Under the pieces are notes generated by a model. The model was not told the origin of the DNA. It was given only the letters and a program-made list of their open reading frames with translations, and did no database searches. Made by a program: the position numbers and the translations under genes. Positions 27,253 to 35,814 of a stretch of 64,000 nt of DNA are shown piece after piece. Source of the stretch: Lysinibacillus irui (GTDB taxonomy: Bacteria; Bacillota; Bacilli; Bacillales_A; Planococcaceae); assembly GCF_028877475.1 (NCBI RefSeq), contig NZ_CP113527.1:2225501-2289500 (forward strand). Direction: 5' to 3'. The stretch's first letter is position 1, and every line of letters starts with the position of its first letter.

Positions 27253-27677
27253 TCATCAAAAACCATTTAACTTATTATTTTAATGATTTATAAGTTGTAT
27301 TAAAAAGAGAAGTTATACTTAAAGAAAAGAGTTGCCTAGGCAGCTCTTTTTAATCTTTTATTAGGTATGTATGTTATTTACTTTAATGTCCTTTGATAGT
27401 CTCATATATACCAAAATTAGTAGCATTATGTTTCAAACTATTTTCTCTATTATTATTAGGACAACTATTATCGATACTTAGAAAACCCTTCACTGATTGG
27501 CCGAACATATCCATGAAAGACAGGATTATTAGAAATAAGTTCATTCCTGGGTCAATTCCGAACCAAGTAATCTGTGAAAATATCAGTTGCCACACAATGA
27601 AGTTCTCTAAAATAAATTCAAAATTTTTGAACGAATTGAAGAATTGCTCAGTCTAATGAAGGAAGGAGGCGAGAAGG
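27253..27677. other. Intergenic region before the first sigma factor
   Basis: Holds the terminator at 27325-27353. Frames of 70-87 codons on both strands (27383-27656) lack ribosome sites and overlap each other, so I reject them. TGAAC (27628-27632), then AGTCTA (27650-27655) after a 17-bp gap, is a possible ECF-type autoregulatory promoter before the sigma gene, at low confidence. Confidence 0.35.
27325..27353 (+). terminator. Rho-independent terminator
   Basis: AAAAGAGTTGCC (27325-27336) and GGCAGCTCTTTT (27339-27350) form a tight hairpin running into T-rich sequence. Confidence 0.8.
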
Positions 27678-28178
27678 ATGAAATTTGAAATAGAACAACG
27701 TGCTATACAAGGTGATCATGAAGCGATACTTACGCTTATTGAAATGGATGAAGATATTTTATATCGCATGGCCATTACATATATGAAAAATGAGCAAGAT
27801 GCTTTAGATGTGATGCAGGAGCTTGTATATAAGGCACTGAAAAAAATGCATACCGTTAAGCAGCACGAATATGCCAGAACATGGCTTGTTCGAGTCTTAA
27901 TTAATTGTTGTAAAGACCATTTACGAAAACGCCAACCCACTGTTCCTATTGAGGAATACCATCTTTCTGAATGGGTCATCTATTCAGATATGGAGAGATT
28001 ATTAGAACATCTATCTTTGTCGGAGCAGCAACTCGTCTATATGAAATATTTCCAGCAACTAAAAAATAAAGAAATTGCGGAGCTAAATCAAATACCTGAG
28101 GGTACTGTAAAGTCGAAGCTTCATCACATTTTAAAAAAGCTTAGACACTTTGCTAGAGAAAAGGAGGACTGGCTGTGA
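27678..28178 (+). CDS. ECF-type RNA polymerase sigma factor
   Basis: A 166-residue sigma-70 family group IV factor. Region 2 spans about residues 20-85 (YRMAITYMKNEQDALDVMQELVYKALKKM, then ARTWLVRVLINCCKDHLRK) and region 4 about 105-160 (LSLSEQQLVYMKYFQQLKNKEIAELNQIPEGTVKSKLHHILKKL). GGAGG is 8 bp before the ATG. The next gene starts inside its stop codon (4-bp overlap), the standard sigma/anti-sigma coupling. Target promoters are unknown. Confidence 0.9.
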   Translation: MKFEIEQRAIQGDHEAILTLIEMDEDILYRMAITYMKNEQDALDVMQELVYKALKKMHTVKQHEYARTWLVRVLINCCKDHLRKRQPTVPIEEYHLSEWVIYSDMERLLEHLSLSEQQLVYMKYFQQLKNKEIAELNQIPEGTVKSKLHHILKKLRHFAREKEDWL

Positions 28179-29431
28179 GTAAACCATTAATTGACGTTCC
28201 TAAGGAGAAGCTTCAACAAGTTCGAATAGACATGTTTCGTAAAGTTCAACGAGAAAAAAGAATAAAGAATCGCATTGTTTCGGTTACATTTATCTCCATG
28301 CTTTGCCTAAGCCTTATCTTTTCAATTCGCATTTCTCCAACGATTGCCAGCCAAGTTGCAAAAATACCTGGCTTTCAGGCTGTTGTTTCAGCAATTGCAA
28401 TAGATAAAGGAATAAGAGATATAGTGGATCATGAATATTTTGAAGAAATCAATGTGACGCAATCTAGAAAAGGTCTCTCACTTACATTACAGGGCGTGAT
28501 TGCCGATAATTCGGGATTAGTTCTCTTCTATGACGCTGAAGCCTCATTTGATATGTCAAATTTAAACTTAGAGAAAGTTCAATTGTTCCATGGGGGCGAG
28601 GAGATTGAATGCGGCTGTACGTTTATTAGAAATGCAAGCAACCAAACATATATTTCGTCATCAGTGGAATATAATTTTTTAGAGCCTATTGCCTATACTT
28701 CAAAGGATTTTAAAGCAGTGTTTTACTTTAGTGATGAAGAGAAGGGAAACATTAAAATTACTTTACCATTTTCGCTGAAAAACGAGGTCGCAGAGGAGAA
28801 AATTTTTACTGCGAATCGTACGATAGATGTCAATGGACAGAAATTTACGATTACACAAATTCGCCGTTCTCCTTTAAAAGTGGCACTCGATATTGAGCTT
28901 GCCAAAGATAATACAATGCAAATATTAGCGCTGGATGATGTTGCCGTCATGACAGAAAGCGGTGAGCGCAGAGATAGTATTATAAATGGCATTTCAAAAG
29001 GCGGAAATATTCGCGATGGCAAATTTACGCTCTATTTGCAAAGTAACTATTTCGATGATCCTGCATCACTGAAGGTTATGATTGGAGCGGTTCATGCAGT
29101 GCCAAAGGGTGAGGATTTTGTTGAAGTTGATTTTAGCACAAAAGAAATACTCACAAAGCCTACGTATTTTAATGAAGACCTTTCCGCAGCGCAGCAAAGT
29201 GTATCAGTTAAGATTAATAAGGATAATAAAGGCAAATTTTTAATGTTCTCTGATGCCATAAAAGAAGATGGTACGCCGTTAGAAATTAAAGGTGTGACAA
29301 TTTCAAGAGACGAACAGTACGTAATGGAGACGACCCAATTTGAAGACTATACTGGGAAGGCAAAAATATATTTAAACTATTACACCAATCCTATCGGGAA
29401 CAATATTGAAGTAAACATTCCATTACAATAA
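28175..29431 (+). CDS. Membrane-anchored DUF4179 protein, probable anti-sigma factor
   Basis: A 418-residue type II membrane protein: a short N-terminal cytosolic part (1-35) expected to hold the sigma factor, one TM segment (about 36-56, VSVTFISMLCLSLIFSI) and a large extracytoplasmic DUF4179-type part (about 75-418, beta-rich). GTG start overlaps the sigma stop by 4 bp. No zinc-finger HxxxCxxC is seen in the N-terminus. Extracytoplasmic stress sensing is inferred from the pairing. Confidence 0.8.
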   Translation: MSKPLIDVPKEKLQQVRIDMFRKVQREKRIKNRIVSVTFISMLCLSLIFSIRISPTIASQVAKIPGFQAVVSAIAIDKGIRDIVDHEYFEEINVTQSRKGLSLTLQGVIADNSGLVLFYDAEASFDMSNLNLEKVQLFHGGEEIECGCTFIRNASNQTYISSSVEYNFLEPIAYTSKDFKAVFYFSDEEKGNIKITLPFSLKNEVAEEKIFTANRTIDVNGQKFTITQIRRSPLKVALDIELAKDNTMQILALDDVAVMTESGERRDSIINGISKGGNIRDGKFTLYLQSNYFDDPASLKVMIGAVHAVPKGEDFVEVDFSTKEILTKPTYFNEDLSAAQQSVSVKINKDNKGKFLMFSDAIKEDGTPLEIKGVTISRDEQYVMETTQFEDYTGKAKIYLNYYTNPIGNNIEVNIPLQ

Positions 29432-29525
29432 AGTGCGGCTATTTAATAAGAAGAACATTTTAAACTTATGTCTTACTATAATCAGAGAAGTTTTTTCTGA
29501 CCAATTACTCTCAATTATAATAATT

Positions 29526-29577
29526 TGTCTAAAGGTTCTTGTCCAAAAATAAAGACAAGAATCCTTTAGACATTTTT
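29526..29577 (+). terminator. Rho-independent terminator
   Basis: A 17-bp stem with one bulge (GTCTAAAGGTTCTTGTC at 29526-29542 with its complement at 29553-29570) and a T6 tail. It separates the two sigma/anti-sigma units. Confidence 0.85.
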
Positions 29578-29699
29578 TATTTCTTCTATTGTTTTGTTTA
29601 TAGAATAATCAATAGCTAAACTCAAAATCTGCAAAAATAAAGGGAAATTTTGAGAGGAAATGAAAATTTTTTCGTTATAGTAGTAGGGAGGTGATACAA

Positions 29700-30242
29700 A
29701 TGGAGATGGATGAAGTCATTACACGAGTTAAAAATGGTGAAAGTCATCATTTTGCACATATTGTAAAACATTATGAGCAGAAAATTTTTACTACAGTCAT
29801 CAGAATAGTAAAAAATCGTGCTGCAGCTGAAGATATCGTTCAAGATATTTTTATAAAAGTTTTTTATAGCCTACATAAATATAAAAAAATAGGCTCCTTT
29901 AATGCCTCGCTATACCGAATTGTAGTCAATAATTGTTTCGATTATTTACGGATTCAAAAGATACAAACGATGCAAATCGACAGTAATGTAATGGATAATC
30001 GTTATCCGGAAAAAGTATTGTTGCTACACGAAAGAAATGAGCAGTTAGAAAAGCTTTTACAACAATTGGATGAAACAGAGTACATGGTATTGTTACTGAA
30101 ATATGTAAATGAGCTAAGCTATGATGAAATAAGTGAAGTGCTTCAGATTTCTTTAAATGATGTTCGTAACAAGCTACACAGAAGTAAGAGAAAACTTAGG
30201 TCCATCACAATGACAAAAGGAGGTTATTTTTATGAAATGTGA
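29700..30242 (+). CDS. ECF-type RNA polymerase sigma factor (second)
   Basis: A 180-residue group IV sigma factor. Region 2 holds FTTVIRIVKNRAAAEDIVQDIFIKVFYSLHKY (about residues 27-58) and region 4 YMVLLLKYVNELSYDEISEVLQISLNDVRNKLHRSKRKL (about 130-168). The frame begins at GTG 29691, but GGGAGGTG is 6 bp before ATG 29700. It overlaps its anti-sigma by 11 bp. It shares low similarity with the factor at 27678 and probably sees different promoters. Confidence 0.9.
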   Translation: MEMDEVITRVKNGESHHFAHIVKHYEQKIFTTVIRIVKNRAAAEDIVQDIFIKVFYSLHKYKKIGSFNASLYRIVVNNCFDYLRIQKIQTMQIDSNVMDNRYPEKVLLLHERNEQLEKLLQQLDETEYMVLLLKYVNELSYDEISEVLQISLNDVRNKLHRSKRKLRSITMTKGGYFYEM

Positions 30243-31395
30243 ACCAATTTTGTTAGAAGATTATGTAGAAGGTTTTTTAGATGAGGATGAACAAAAGAAA
30301 ATAGAAGATTATTTACAATTCTGTAAAAATTGTCAATGTGAATATGAGCAACTATTAAATGAGCAAAACATCTTATTTGCACAGCTTAATATACCTAAAA
30401 TAACAAGTAGCAAAGAGGATGCTATTATGCACCATATTTACACTGATACAAAGCGGAAAAAATCCTGGTATACTTTAAAAATTTCTGTAATCAGTGTTGC
30501 CGTTATTATACTTAGTTTTACGTTTTATTATTGGCACCGTCCACCGATTGAAGTCACACAACAAGTGGATGAGCCAACACAATTAGTAGAAACGAGTAGT
30601 AGTGAGCAAGAAGAACATTTAGATAGTAAGCAAGTCTTAAATTACAATGAGCCATTCCTAGATGTTTCTATTGATAAAGTTGTCGAGAATGGGGAAAACA
30701 TCGATATTCATTATCGAGTTAAATTTAAAGAACAGTATCAGAGAGATCAAGATAATGTATATAAGCAACTTTTAAATAAATATCAAGATATAGAAGTGGC
30801 CAACTCACATAAAGTGGATGAAGCACAAGACGACTTTTTCGGAAGTGTAAAATCAAATGTTCGATTTTCCATACGAGATAAAGAAGGGCAATTAATTATC
30901 ACTACTAAACGAATAGATGGAGAACAACCAATGATTTCAAACTTTTCAGCTAGTGGTGGCGGCACAGCTATATTGGGTGAAATGATTTATACGACATCTG
31001 TCCCGAAGTATACTAACCCTGCTACGTTTGAAGTACTTCAAATGGAAGCATTTGTGTTCGATTTATTTGAGACAGAAGTAGATACTGCACATATACAGCC
31101 ATTTCAATTTAATAATGCTACTTACACCATTGATTCATTAGAAATCAAACAACGTACACTTTATATAGCGATCTCTACAGAGGGAGAGCCTGAGATGCTG
31201 GCATCTGATTGGCATCTGGCGATTGATAATCGTTTAATTGGTTATAATTCTGCCTCTTCAGATTACATTAACAATCGTACGGTTTATAAATTACAGTTTG
31301 AGAATTTCGAACAAATCCCAGCTAATTTAAAGCTAGTGCCATCAACTGTAATAATCAAAAAACAAATTGATCCAATCGTATTTGATTTACACTAA
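30232..31395 (+). CDS. Probable anti-sigma factor with degenerate ZAS finger and DUF4179-like exterior
   Basis: A 387-residue type II membrane protein. Residues 1-45 resemble the zinc-binding anti-sigma finger (LEDYVEGFLDEDEQKKIEDYL, then FCKNCQCEYEQ); the CxxC pair is kept but the usual histidine three residues before it is Tyr. TM segment at about 82-100 (KISVISVAVIILSFTFYYW), then a Ser/Glu-rich linker and an extracellular beta-rich domain related in style to DUF4179. AAGGAGG lies within the sigma gene. Ends at 31412 terminator. Confidence 0.75.
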   Translation: MKCEPILLEDYVEGFLDEDEQKKIEDYLQFCKNCQCEYEQLLNEQNILFAQLNIPKITSSKEDAIMHHIYTDTKRKKSWYTLKISVISVAVIILSFTFYYWHRPPIEVTQQVDEPTQLVETSSSEQEEHLDSKQVLNYNEPFLDVSIDKVVENGENIDIHYRVKFKEQYQRDQDNVYKQLLNKYQDIEVANSHKVDEAQDDFFGSVKSNVRFSIRDKEGQLIITTKRIDGEQPMISNFSASGGGTAILGEMIYTTSVPKYTNPATFEVLQMEAFVFDLFETEVDTAHIQPFQFNNATYTIDSLEIKQRTLYIAISTEGEPEMLASDWHLAIDNRLIGYNSASSDYINNRTVYKLQFENFEQIPANLKLVPSTVIIKKQIDPIVFDLH

Positions 31396-31411
31396 AAAAG
31401 CCCACATAAAT

Positions 31412-31444
31412 ACAAGTTAACCTTCCATAGGTTAACTTGTTTAG
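31412..31444. terminator. Bidirectional terminator
   Basis: ACAAGTTAACCT (31412-31423) with its exact complement (31429-31440), between convergent genes. Confidence 0.75.
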
Positions 31445-31463
31445 CTAATCATAATCACAACTG

Positions 31464-31955
31464 TTAATCATTCTTTTTTTGAAATGTACTAGGCATGACG
31501 ACAAGAACTACTGTACCTCGAGCACAGAGCGTATCTTCAGCGTACACTTCTGTTTCAACCTTCCATCGTTTCGGATGAATTTCTTCAACAGTACCAATTG
31601 CTTTTAATGGGACGTGTTGCGGAGTCGGTTTTAGGAAATCTACATTCAGGTTAGCCGTTACAAATCTTGGTGGCTCTGCTCCATCACCAATTTCATGTCC
31701 ATTTTTACGATGCAACGCAAGCGCAGCAGACCCTGATCCATGGCAATCAATTAAAGATGCAAGTAAACCACCATATAAAAAACCAGGAATACCCATGTAT
31801 TTTGATTCAGGTGTAAAGATGGTAACTGTCTTATCTCCTTGCCAACCAGTTCGAAGGTGATGACCATCCTTATTCAGGCGACCACACCCATAACACCAAG
31901 CGAAATCGTCTGGATAAATATCTTGTATTGCTTTTTCTACTATGAATTCTTCCAT
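31464..31955 (-). CDS. PaaI/YbgC-like hotdog-fold thioesterase
   Basis: A 163-residue hotdog protein: an N-terminal CYGCG motif (Cys21-Cys24, frequent in this subgroup), then GFLYGGLLASLIDCHGSGSAALAL (about residues 58-80), the hotdog central helix with its catalytic acidic residue, and PRFVTANLNVDFLKPTP in the dimer interface. It hydrolyses acyl-CoA thioesters; the chain type is unknown. RBS GAGGAAG precedes ATG 31955. Monocistronic. Confidence 0.85.
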   Translation of the reverse strand: MEEFIVEKAIQDIYPDDFAWCYGCGRLNKDGHHLRTGWQGDKTVTIFTPESKYMGIPGFLYGGLLASLIDCHGSGSAALALHRKNGHEIGDGAEPPRFVTANLNVDFLKPTPQHVPLKAIGTVEEIHPKRWKVETEVYAEDTLCARGTVVLVVMPSTFQKKND

Positions 31956-32215
31956 TCTACTTCCTCCTCAATACTAGTAGTCTTCAACATAAGTTTTCTA
32001 AGGAGCGTTATTATAAAAGTAGTTTAAGTATAACGATAATATTTCAACTATTCAATTAATAAAAAGAAAGGATTTCAATTATTGGCACATCACGTTTTAA
32101 GAAAATTAAATATATCTGTCTTTGAAATAAATGCAATCACCAGCCATTTTATATTGTGTCATTTCGCTATTTTTGAAATAATTGTTATTACTTAGGGGAA
32201 AGGGAGGTAGATAAC

Positions 32216-32701
32216 TTGAGTTATCAAATTATAACATTACCAGCCTATCGGGCAGTAGGATTAAAATGGGAGGGAACGTTCTCTGAAATTGTACCTCATT
32301 TAAAAAATATCATTCAACAAGTTCAAGACCGTGCCGATGAGCTAGAGAATAGGGTGAATCCTACTATTCAATTAGGTTTGTCTTATCATGTAATTGACAA
32401 TGGATTCACACATTACGCGGTGTATGAAGTGAGTGAGGAGCAGGAAATTCCTGAGGGAATGATTGAAATATCGGTTCCTGAATGGACGTATGTGAAGACA
32501 ACACATAACAAAGGAGAAGATATTCAAAAAACCTATACGGACTTACATCAATGGTTAGTTGATAGCGACTATACCGCATATAGAGAAGCTGGTGTAGATT
32601 ACTCTGATCCTTACATGCCGATTAAGCATGAACATTATCCAGTTGATCAAGATCCGAACGATCCACATTTTGATATTTATATACCGATTGTAAAAAAATA
32701 G
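32216..32701 (+). CDS. GyrI-like/AraC effector-binding domain protein
   Basis: A 161-residue stand-alone SOUL/GyrI-like small-molecule-binding domain: YRAVGLKWEGTFSEIVPHL near the N-terminus and the typical aromatic/acidic cleft residues VPEWTYVKTTHNKG (about 89-102). Such proteins bind cationic drugs, or are cut-off effector domains of MerR/AraC regulators; no DNA-binding part exists here. Start TTG at 32216 has AGGGAGG about 9 bp upstream. Confidence 0.8.
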   Translation: MSYQIITLPAYRAVGLKWEGTFSEIVPHLKNIIQQVQDRADELENRVNPTIQLGLSYHVIDNGFTHYAVYEVSEEQEIPEGMIEISVPEWTYVKTTHNKGEDIQKTYTDLHQWLVDSDYTAYREAGVDYSDPYMPIKHEHYPVDQDPNDPHFDIYIPIVKK

Positions 32702-32730
32702 TGTTTTCTTAAATACAATCAGGCTCATAA

Positions 32731-32776
32731 AAAAGAATCCGTTTTGATTAATTTTCTATCAGAACGGATTCCTTTT
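32731..32776. terminator. Bidirectional terminator
   Basis: An 18-bp stem beginning AAAAGAATCCGTT and closing AACGGATTCCTTTT, between the convergent GyrI-like and alkA genes. Confidence 0.8.
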
Positions 32777-32781
32777 ATTAT

Positions 32782-33693
32782 TTAATAAAGAACACGCCAT
32801 AAATAAAAGGTAGCGTATGATTCCCAGTTTTTCCATGGACACGATAATTCTACTATTTCATCTTTCGTAGGTTTACGGTCCATATTCCGTATTAGTTTTA
32901 TCGAATTAATAAGACCCACATCATCGATTGGAAAAGCTGTCTGGAACCTAAGGCAGCGCATTAGAACATAATTGGCTGTCCAAGGACCGATGCCTCGTAT
33001 TTTAAGTAAGCTTTTTTCAGCATCCTTAAAGCTCATGTTCATTAGTTGTTCCCTCGATAATGCTCCATCTGCCATTAATTTAGCAATACCAATGATATAT
33101 TCACTTTTTTTTACAGTCATTTTAATATCCGCTAAGTCGGTAGGTGTTAATTGTGCAATTTGTTCGTACGAAGGGAAAACCCAATACTTTTTACCATTCC
33201 ATTCGACTGAATCCCCATATTTTTCTACGAATTGCCTCTTTAAGGAGTACGCAAAGGATAAATTAATTTGTTGCCCTAAAACTCCCCAGCATAAAGCTTC
33301 AAATAAATCAGGAATACCGATCACTCGCAATCCATAAAATTTTTGAGCAGGCATTTTAAGTAATGGGTCTGTTTTTGCCATTTCAAAAAATGAGGTTAAA
33401 TCGTTATTTAGATCAAACCACTCATAAATATAGTTCACAACCTCTTCTCTTTTCCACTTTTCAATAGGTCTAGAATCATTTAATAAATGAACATTCATTT
33501 GTTTATTATTCATTACATTTATCTGAACTAAGGACCGAATTTCCCCGATAGCTATAACTTTTGTTATGACATCGTTCTCTATAGCATACATGCATTCATT
33601 TTTTTCCCTTGTTAGATAGCCTAGGTTTGCATCCTTATCAAAATCATCGGGTAATGTAATAACTATCACACCATTGACTTCATCCCATGTCAC
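32782..33693 (-). CDS. alkA: DNA-3-methyladenine glycosylase II (AlkA type)
   Basis: A 303-residue base-excision glycosylase removing alkylated purines. AlkA/HhH-GPD layout: N-terminal beta domain (1-115), then FEALCWGVLGQQINLSFAY (131-149), the helix-hairpin-helix LLKIRGIGPWTANYVLMR (229-246) and the catalytic Asp in PIDDVGL (257-258). RBS GAGGAGAA precedes ATG 33693. It is divergent from the 2OG oxygenase-adaA-adaB genes, fitting a shared alkylation response. Confidence 0.88.
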   Translation of the reverse strand: MTWDEVNGVIVITLPDDFDKDANLGYLTREKNECMYAIENDVITKVIAIGEIRSLVQINVMNNKQMNVHLLNDSRPIEKWKREEVVNYIYEWFDLNNDLTSFFEMAKTDPLLKMPAQKFYGLRVIGIPDLFEALCWGVLGQQINLSFAYSLKRQFVEKYGDSVEWNGKKYWVFPSYEQIAQLTPTDLADIKMTVKKSEYIIGIAKLMADGALSREQLMNMSFKDAEKSLLKIRGIGPWTANYVLMRCLRFQTAFPIDDVGLINSIKLIRNMDRKPTKDEIVELSCPWKNWESYATFYLWRVLY

Positions 33694-33852
33694 ATTTCAT
33701 TCTCCTCATCTTATTAAGAGTAATTTTACTTTACCACATCATAATCTTTCTTTATTTTGTTATCTTGCTCTTACATTCTAAACACCTTATTTTTTTAGAA
33801 TGATGGGGTTATAGTGTTATTTATCAAGAATGCTAACTAGGAGTGGATAAAG

Positions 33853-34566
33853 GTGGTCCAAGATATTAGAACACGCGTTGCAAACTTAAATTGGAAATTA
33901 ATTCAAATTGAATTAGATGAGCAAGGATTTGCAAAGCTTCCAGTGATTTTAACAAAAGAGGAATGTGAGCACTTCATAGAATTGTATTGTCAGGAAGATC
34001 CATTCCGAACAACCATCAATATGAAGAGATACCGCTTCGGGAGTGGAGAGTACAAATATTTTTCCTATCCATTACCTGAAATCATCCAAAGTTTAAGAGA
34101 GTCTTTTTATTTTGAATTGGCCAAAACAGCCAATCGATGGTTAGGTTATTTCAAGAAATCAAAACAGTTTCCAGATCATCTTCAAGATTTTTTAAACATC
34201 TGTGAAAAATATGACCAAACTAGACCGACACCTTTACTATTAAAGTATGAAACAGGTGGGTTTAATTGTTTGCATCAAGATTTATATGGTGACGTATTTT
34301 TCCCGTTTCAAGTCGTATTTGTGTTAAATCAACGCGATCATGACTTCTGCGGTGGAGAATCTCTATTAGTGGAACAAATTCCTCGTGCTCAGAGCAGGGG
34401 ACATGTCATTACACTAGAACAAGGGAGTGCGCTAATTTTCCCTACTAACCATAGACCCGTTCTAGGTAAAAAAGGATATTACAAAAATACAGTTCGGCAC
34501 GGAGTAAGCACAGTTACTTCTGGAGAACGATACGGTCTTGGAATCATTTTTCATGATTCTAAATAA
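33853..34566 (+). CDS. 2-oxoglutarate/Fe(II)-dependent oxygenase
   Basis: A 237-residue double-stranded beta-helix dioxygenase with the iron facial triad His141-x-Asp143 (CLHQDLYGD) and His216 (TVRHGVS), plus a 2OG-binding Arg near 226. It is not a canonical AlkB, but its position directly upstream of adaA and opposite alkA suggests a role in alkylation damage (inference). Start is GTG 33853 with AGGAG 9 bp before. COG3826-like proteins of this type are often encoded beside Ada genes; that memory needs a database check. Confidence 0.75.
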   Translation: MVQDIRTRVANLNWKLIQIELDEQGFAKLPVILTKEECEHFIELYCQEDPFRTTINMKRYRFGSGEYKYFSYPLPEIIQSLRESFYFELAKTANRWLGYFKKSKQFPDHLQDFLNICEKYDQTRPTPLLLKYETGGFNCLHQDLYGDVFFPFQVVFVLNQRDHDFCGGESLLVEQIPRAQSRGHVITLEQGSALIFPTNHRPVLGKKGYYKNTVRHGVSTVTSGERYGLGIIFHDSK

Positions 34567-34651
34567 AAAACTTCAATATCTTGCTATTTAATCCTCGGAA
34601 TTATACATTCTTGATGGATAGAGAGTAAAATTGGAAGGAGAGGTGAGATTA

Positions 34652-35275
34652 ATGACGGATCGTATAAATAACGGACATAAACAGATTTTAATAGATGGAG
34701 AAATGATGACGGATGAGAAGTGGCAAGCCATTATTAATAATGATACAGCATACAATAATCAATTTTTTTATGCAGTAAAATCGACAGGTATATTTTGCAA
34801 ACCATCCTGTAAATCCCGTGTTCCGAAAAAAGAAAATGTATATATTTTTCAAAACGCAGAACAAGCTCTCCGTGCAAATTTTCGCCCTTGTAAACGCTGC
34901 AAGCCCACTAATGAAAATCTGCCTGATAGCGAGTGGGTTGATTTAATTACTGAATACATTGATCAACATTTCACAGAAAAATTAACCCTCGATTCGTTAG
35001 CAAGTATTTGTCATGGAAGTCCTTATCATATGCATCGGACATTTAAGAAGATTAAAGGCATTACGCCTGTTGAATATATACAACTAGTTAGAGTGCACAC
35101 GGCTAAAAAGTATTTAATTCAGACAAATAAAGCAATTGGAGATATCGCCATAAGTGTGGGCATGACTAATACGCCTTATTTTATTACTTTATTTAAAAAG
35201 AAAACTGGACTGACTCCCGCACAATTTCGTCAAATGAGTAAAACGGAGGAAAAGTACTATGAAAACAAAGATTAA
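34652..35275 (+). CDS. adaA: AdaA: methylphosphotriester-DNA methyltransferase and AraC-type activator
   Basis: A 207-residue bifunctional protein. The N-terminal Zn domain has Cys49, Cys53, Cys80 and Cys83, with spacing identical to Ada (38/42/69/72). Cys49 is expected to accept a methyl group from Sp-phosphotriesters, switching the protein into an activator. Two AraC-type HTH motifs follow (about 118-195: LTLDSLASICHGSPYHMHR, IGDIAISVGMTNTPYFITLF). AAGGAGAGGTGAG selects ATG 34652 over TTG 34631. adaB starts 17 bp before its stop. Confidence 0.92.
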   Translation: MTDRINNGHKQILIDGEMMTDEKWQAIINNDTAYNNQFFYAVKSTGIFCKPSCKSRVPKKENVYIFQNAEQALRANFRPCKRCKPTNENLPDSEWVDLITEYIDQHFTEKLTLDSLASICHGSPYHMHRTFKKIKGITPVEYIQLVRVHTAKKYLIQTNKAIGDIAISVGMTNTPYFITLFKKKTGLTPAQFRQMSKTEEKYYENKD

Positions 35276-35792
35276 ACCAACCCTATATTGGTCTTTACTA
35301 CAGTTTCGGAATTGGAAGTTTTATATTGCTGCAACTTCAAAGGGTCTAGTCTTTGTCGGTTCACAGAACAAGCCAATTGAGGAATTGTTCGAATGGGCTA
35401 AGAAACGCTTACCAGGAAGTCCTCTTGTCAAAGATGATGAAAAGCTTGAACCCTATGCGGTTGAAATCATTCAGTATTTAGAAGGAAAGCGGAAAACCTT
35501 TTCTGTTCCATCTGACTACATCGGTACGCCATTCCAGCTAGCAGTCTGGCAGGCACTTTGCGACATTCCTTATGGACAGACGAAATCCTATTCCGACATT
35601 GCCAATACTATAAATAAGCCTGCTGCTGTTCGTGCTGTAGGAGCGGCAATTGGGGCTAATCCTGTATTAATTACTGTACCGTGCCATCGCGTAATTGGGA
35701 AGAATGGCACGTTAACTGGCTATCGTGGTGGATTAGAAATGAAGACACAGCTCCTGGATTTGGAAAAGCGAGCTTCTTCTAGTAAGGTGTAA
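35259..35792 (+). CDS. adaB: O6-methylguanine-DNA methyltransferase
   Basis: A 177-residue suicide alkyltransferase with the active-site PCHRV (Cys142), the Asn/Arg helix motif RAVGAAIGANP (about 125-135) and C-terminal YRGGLEMKTQLLDLE. It directly reverses O6-alkylguanine. It overlaps adaA by 17 bp with GGAGG inside adaA, so synthesis is coupled to the sensor. The name follows the B. subtilis adaA-adaB operon. Confidence 0.92.
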   Translation: MKTKIKPTLYWSLLQFRNWKFYIAATSKGLVFVGSQNKPIEELFEWAKKRLPGSPLVKDDEKLEPYAVEIIQYLEGKRKTFSVPSDYIGTPFQLAVWQALCDIPYGQTKSYSDIANTINKPAAVRAVGAAIGANPVLITVPCHRVIGKNGTLTGYRGGLEMKTQLLDLEKRASSSKV

Positions 35793-35814
35793 CGCTATGA
35801 ATGGAGGTACTCAC

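Noticed and set aside
27383..27656. Overlapping frames of 70 and 87 codons on opposite strands
   Set aside because: No ribosome sites, mutual shadows, and they sit between a terminator and the sigma factor promoter.
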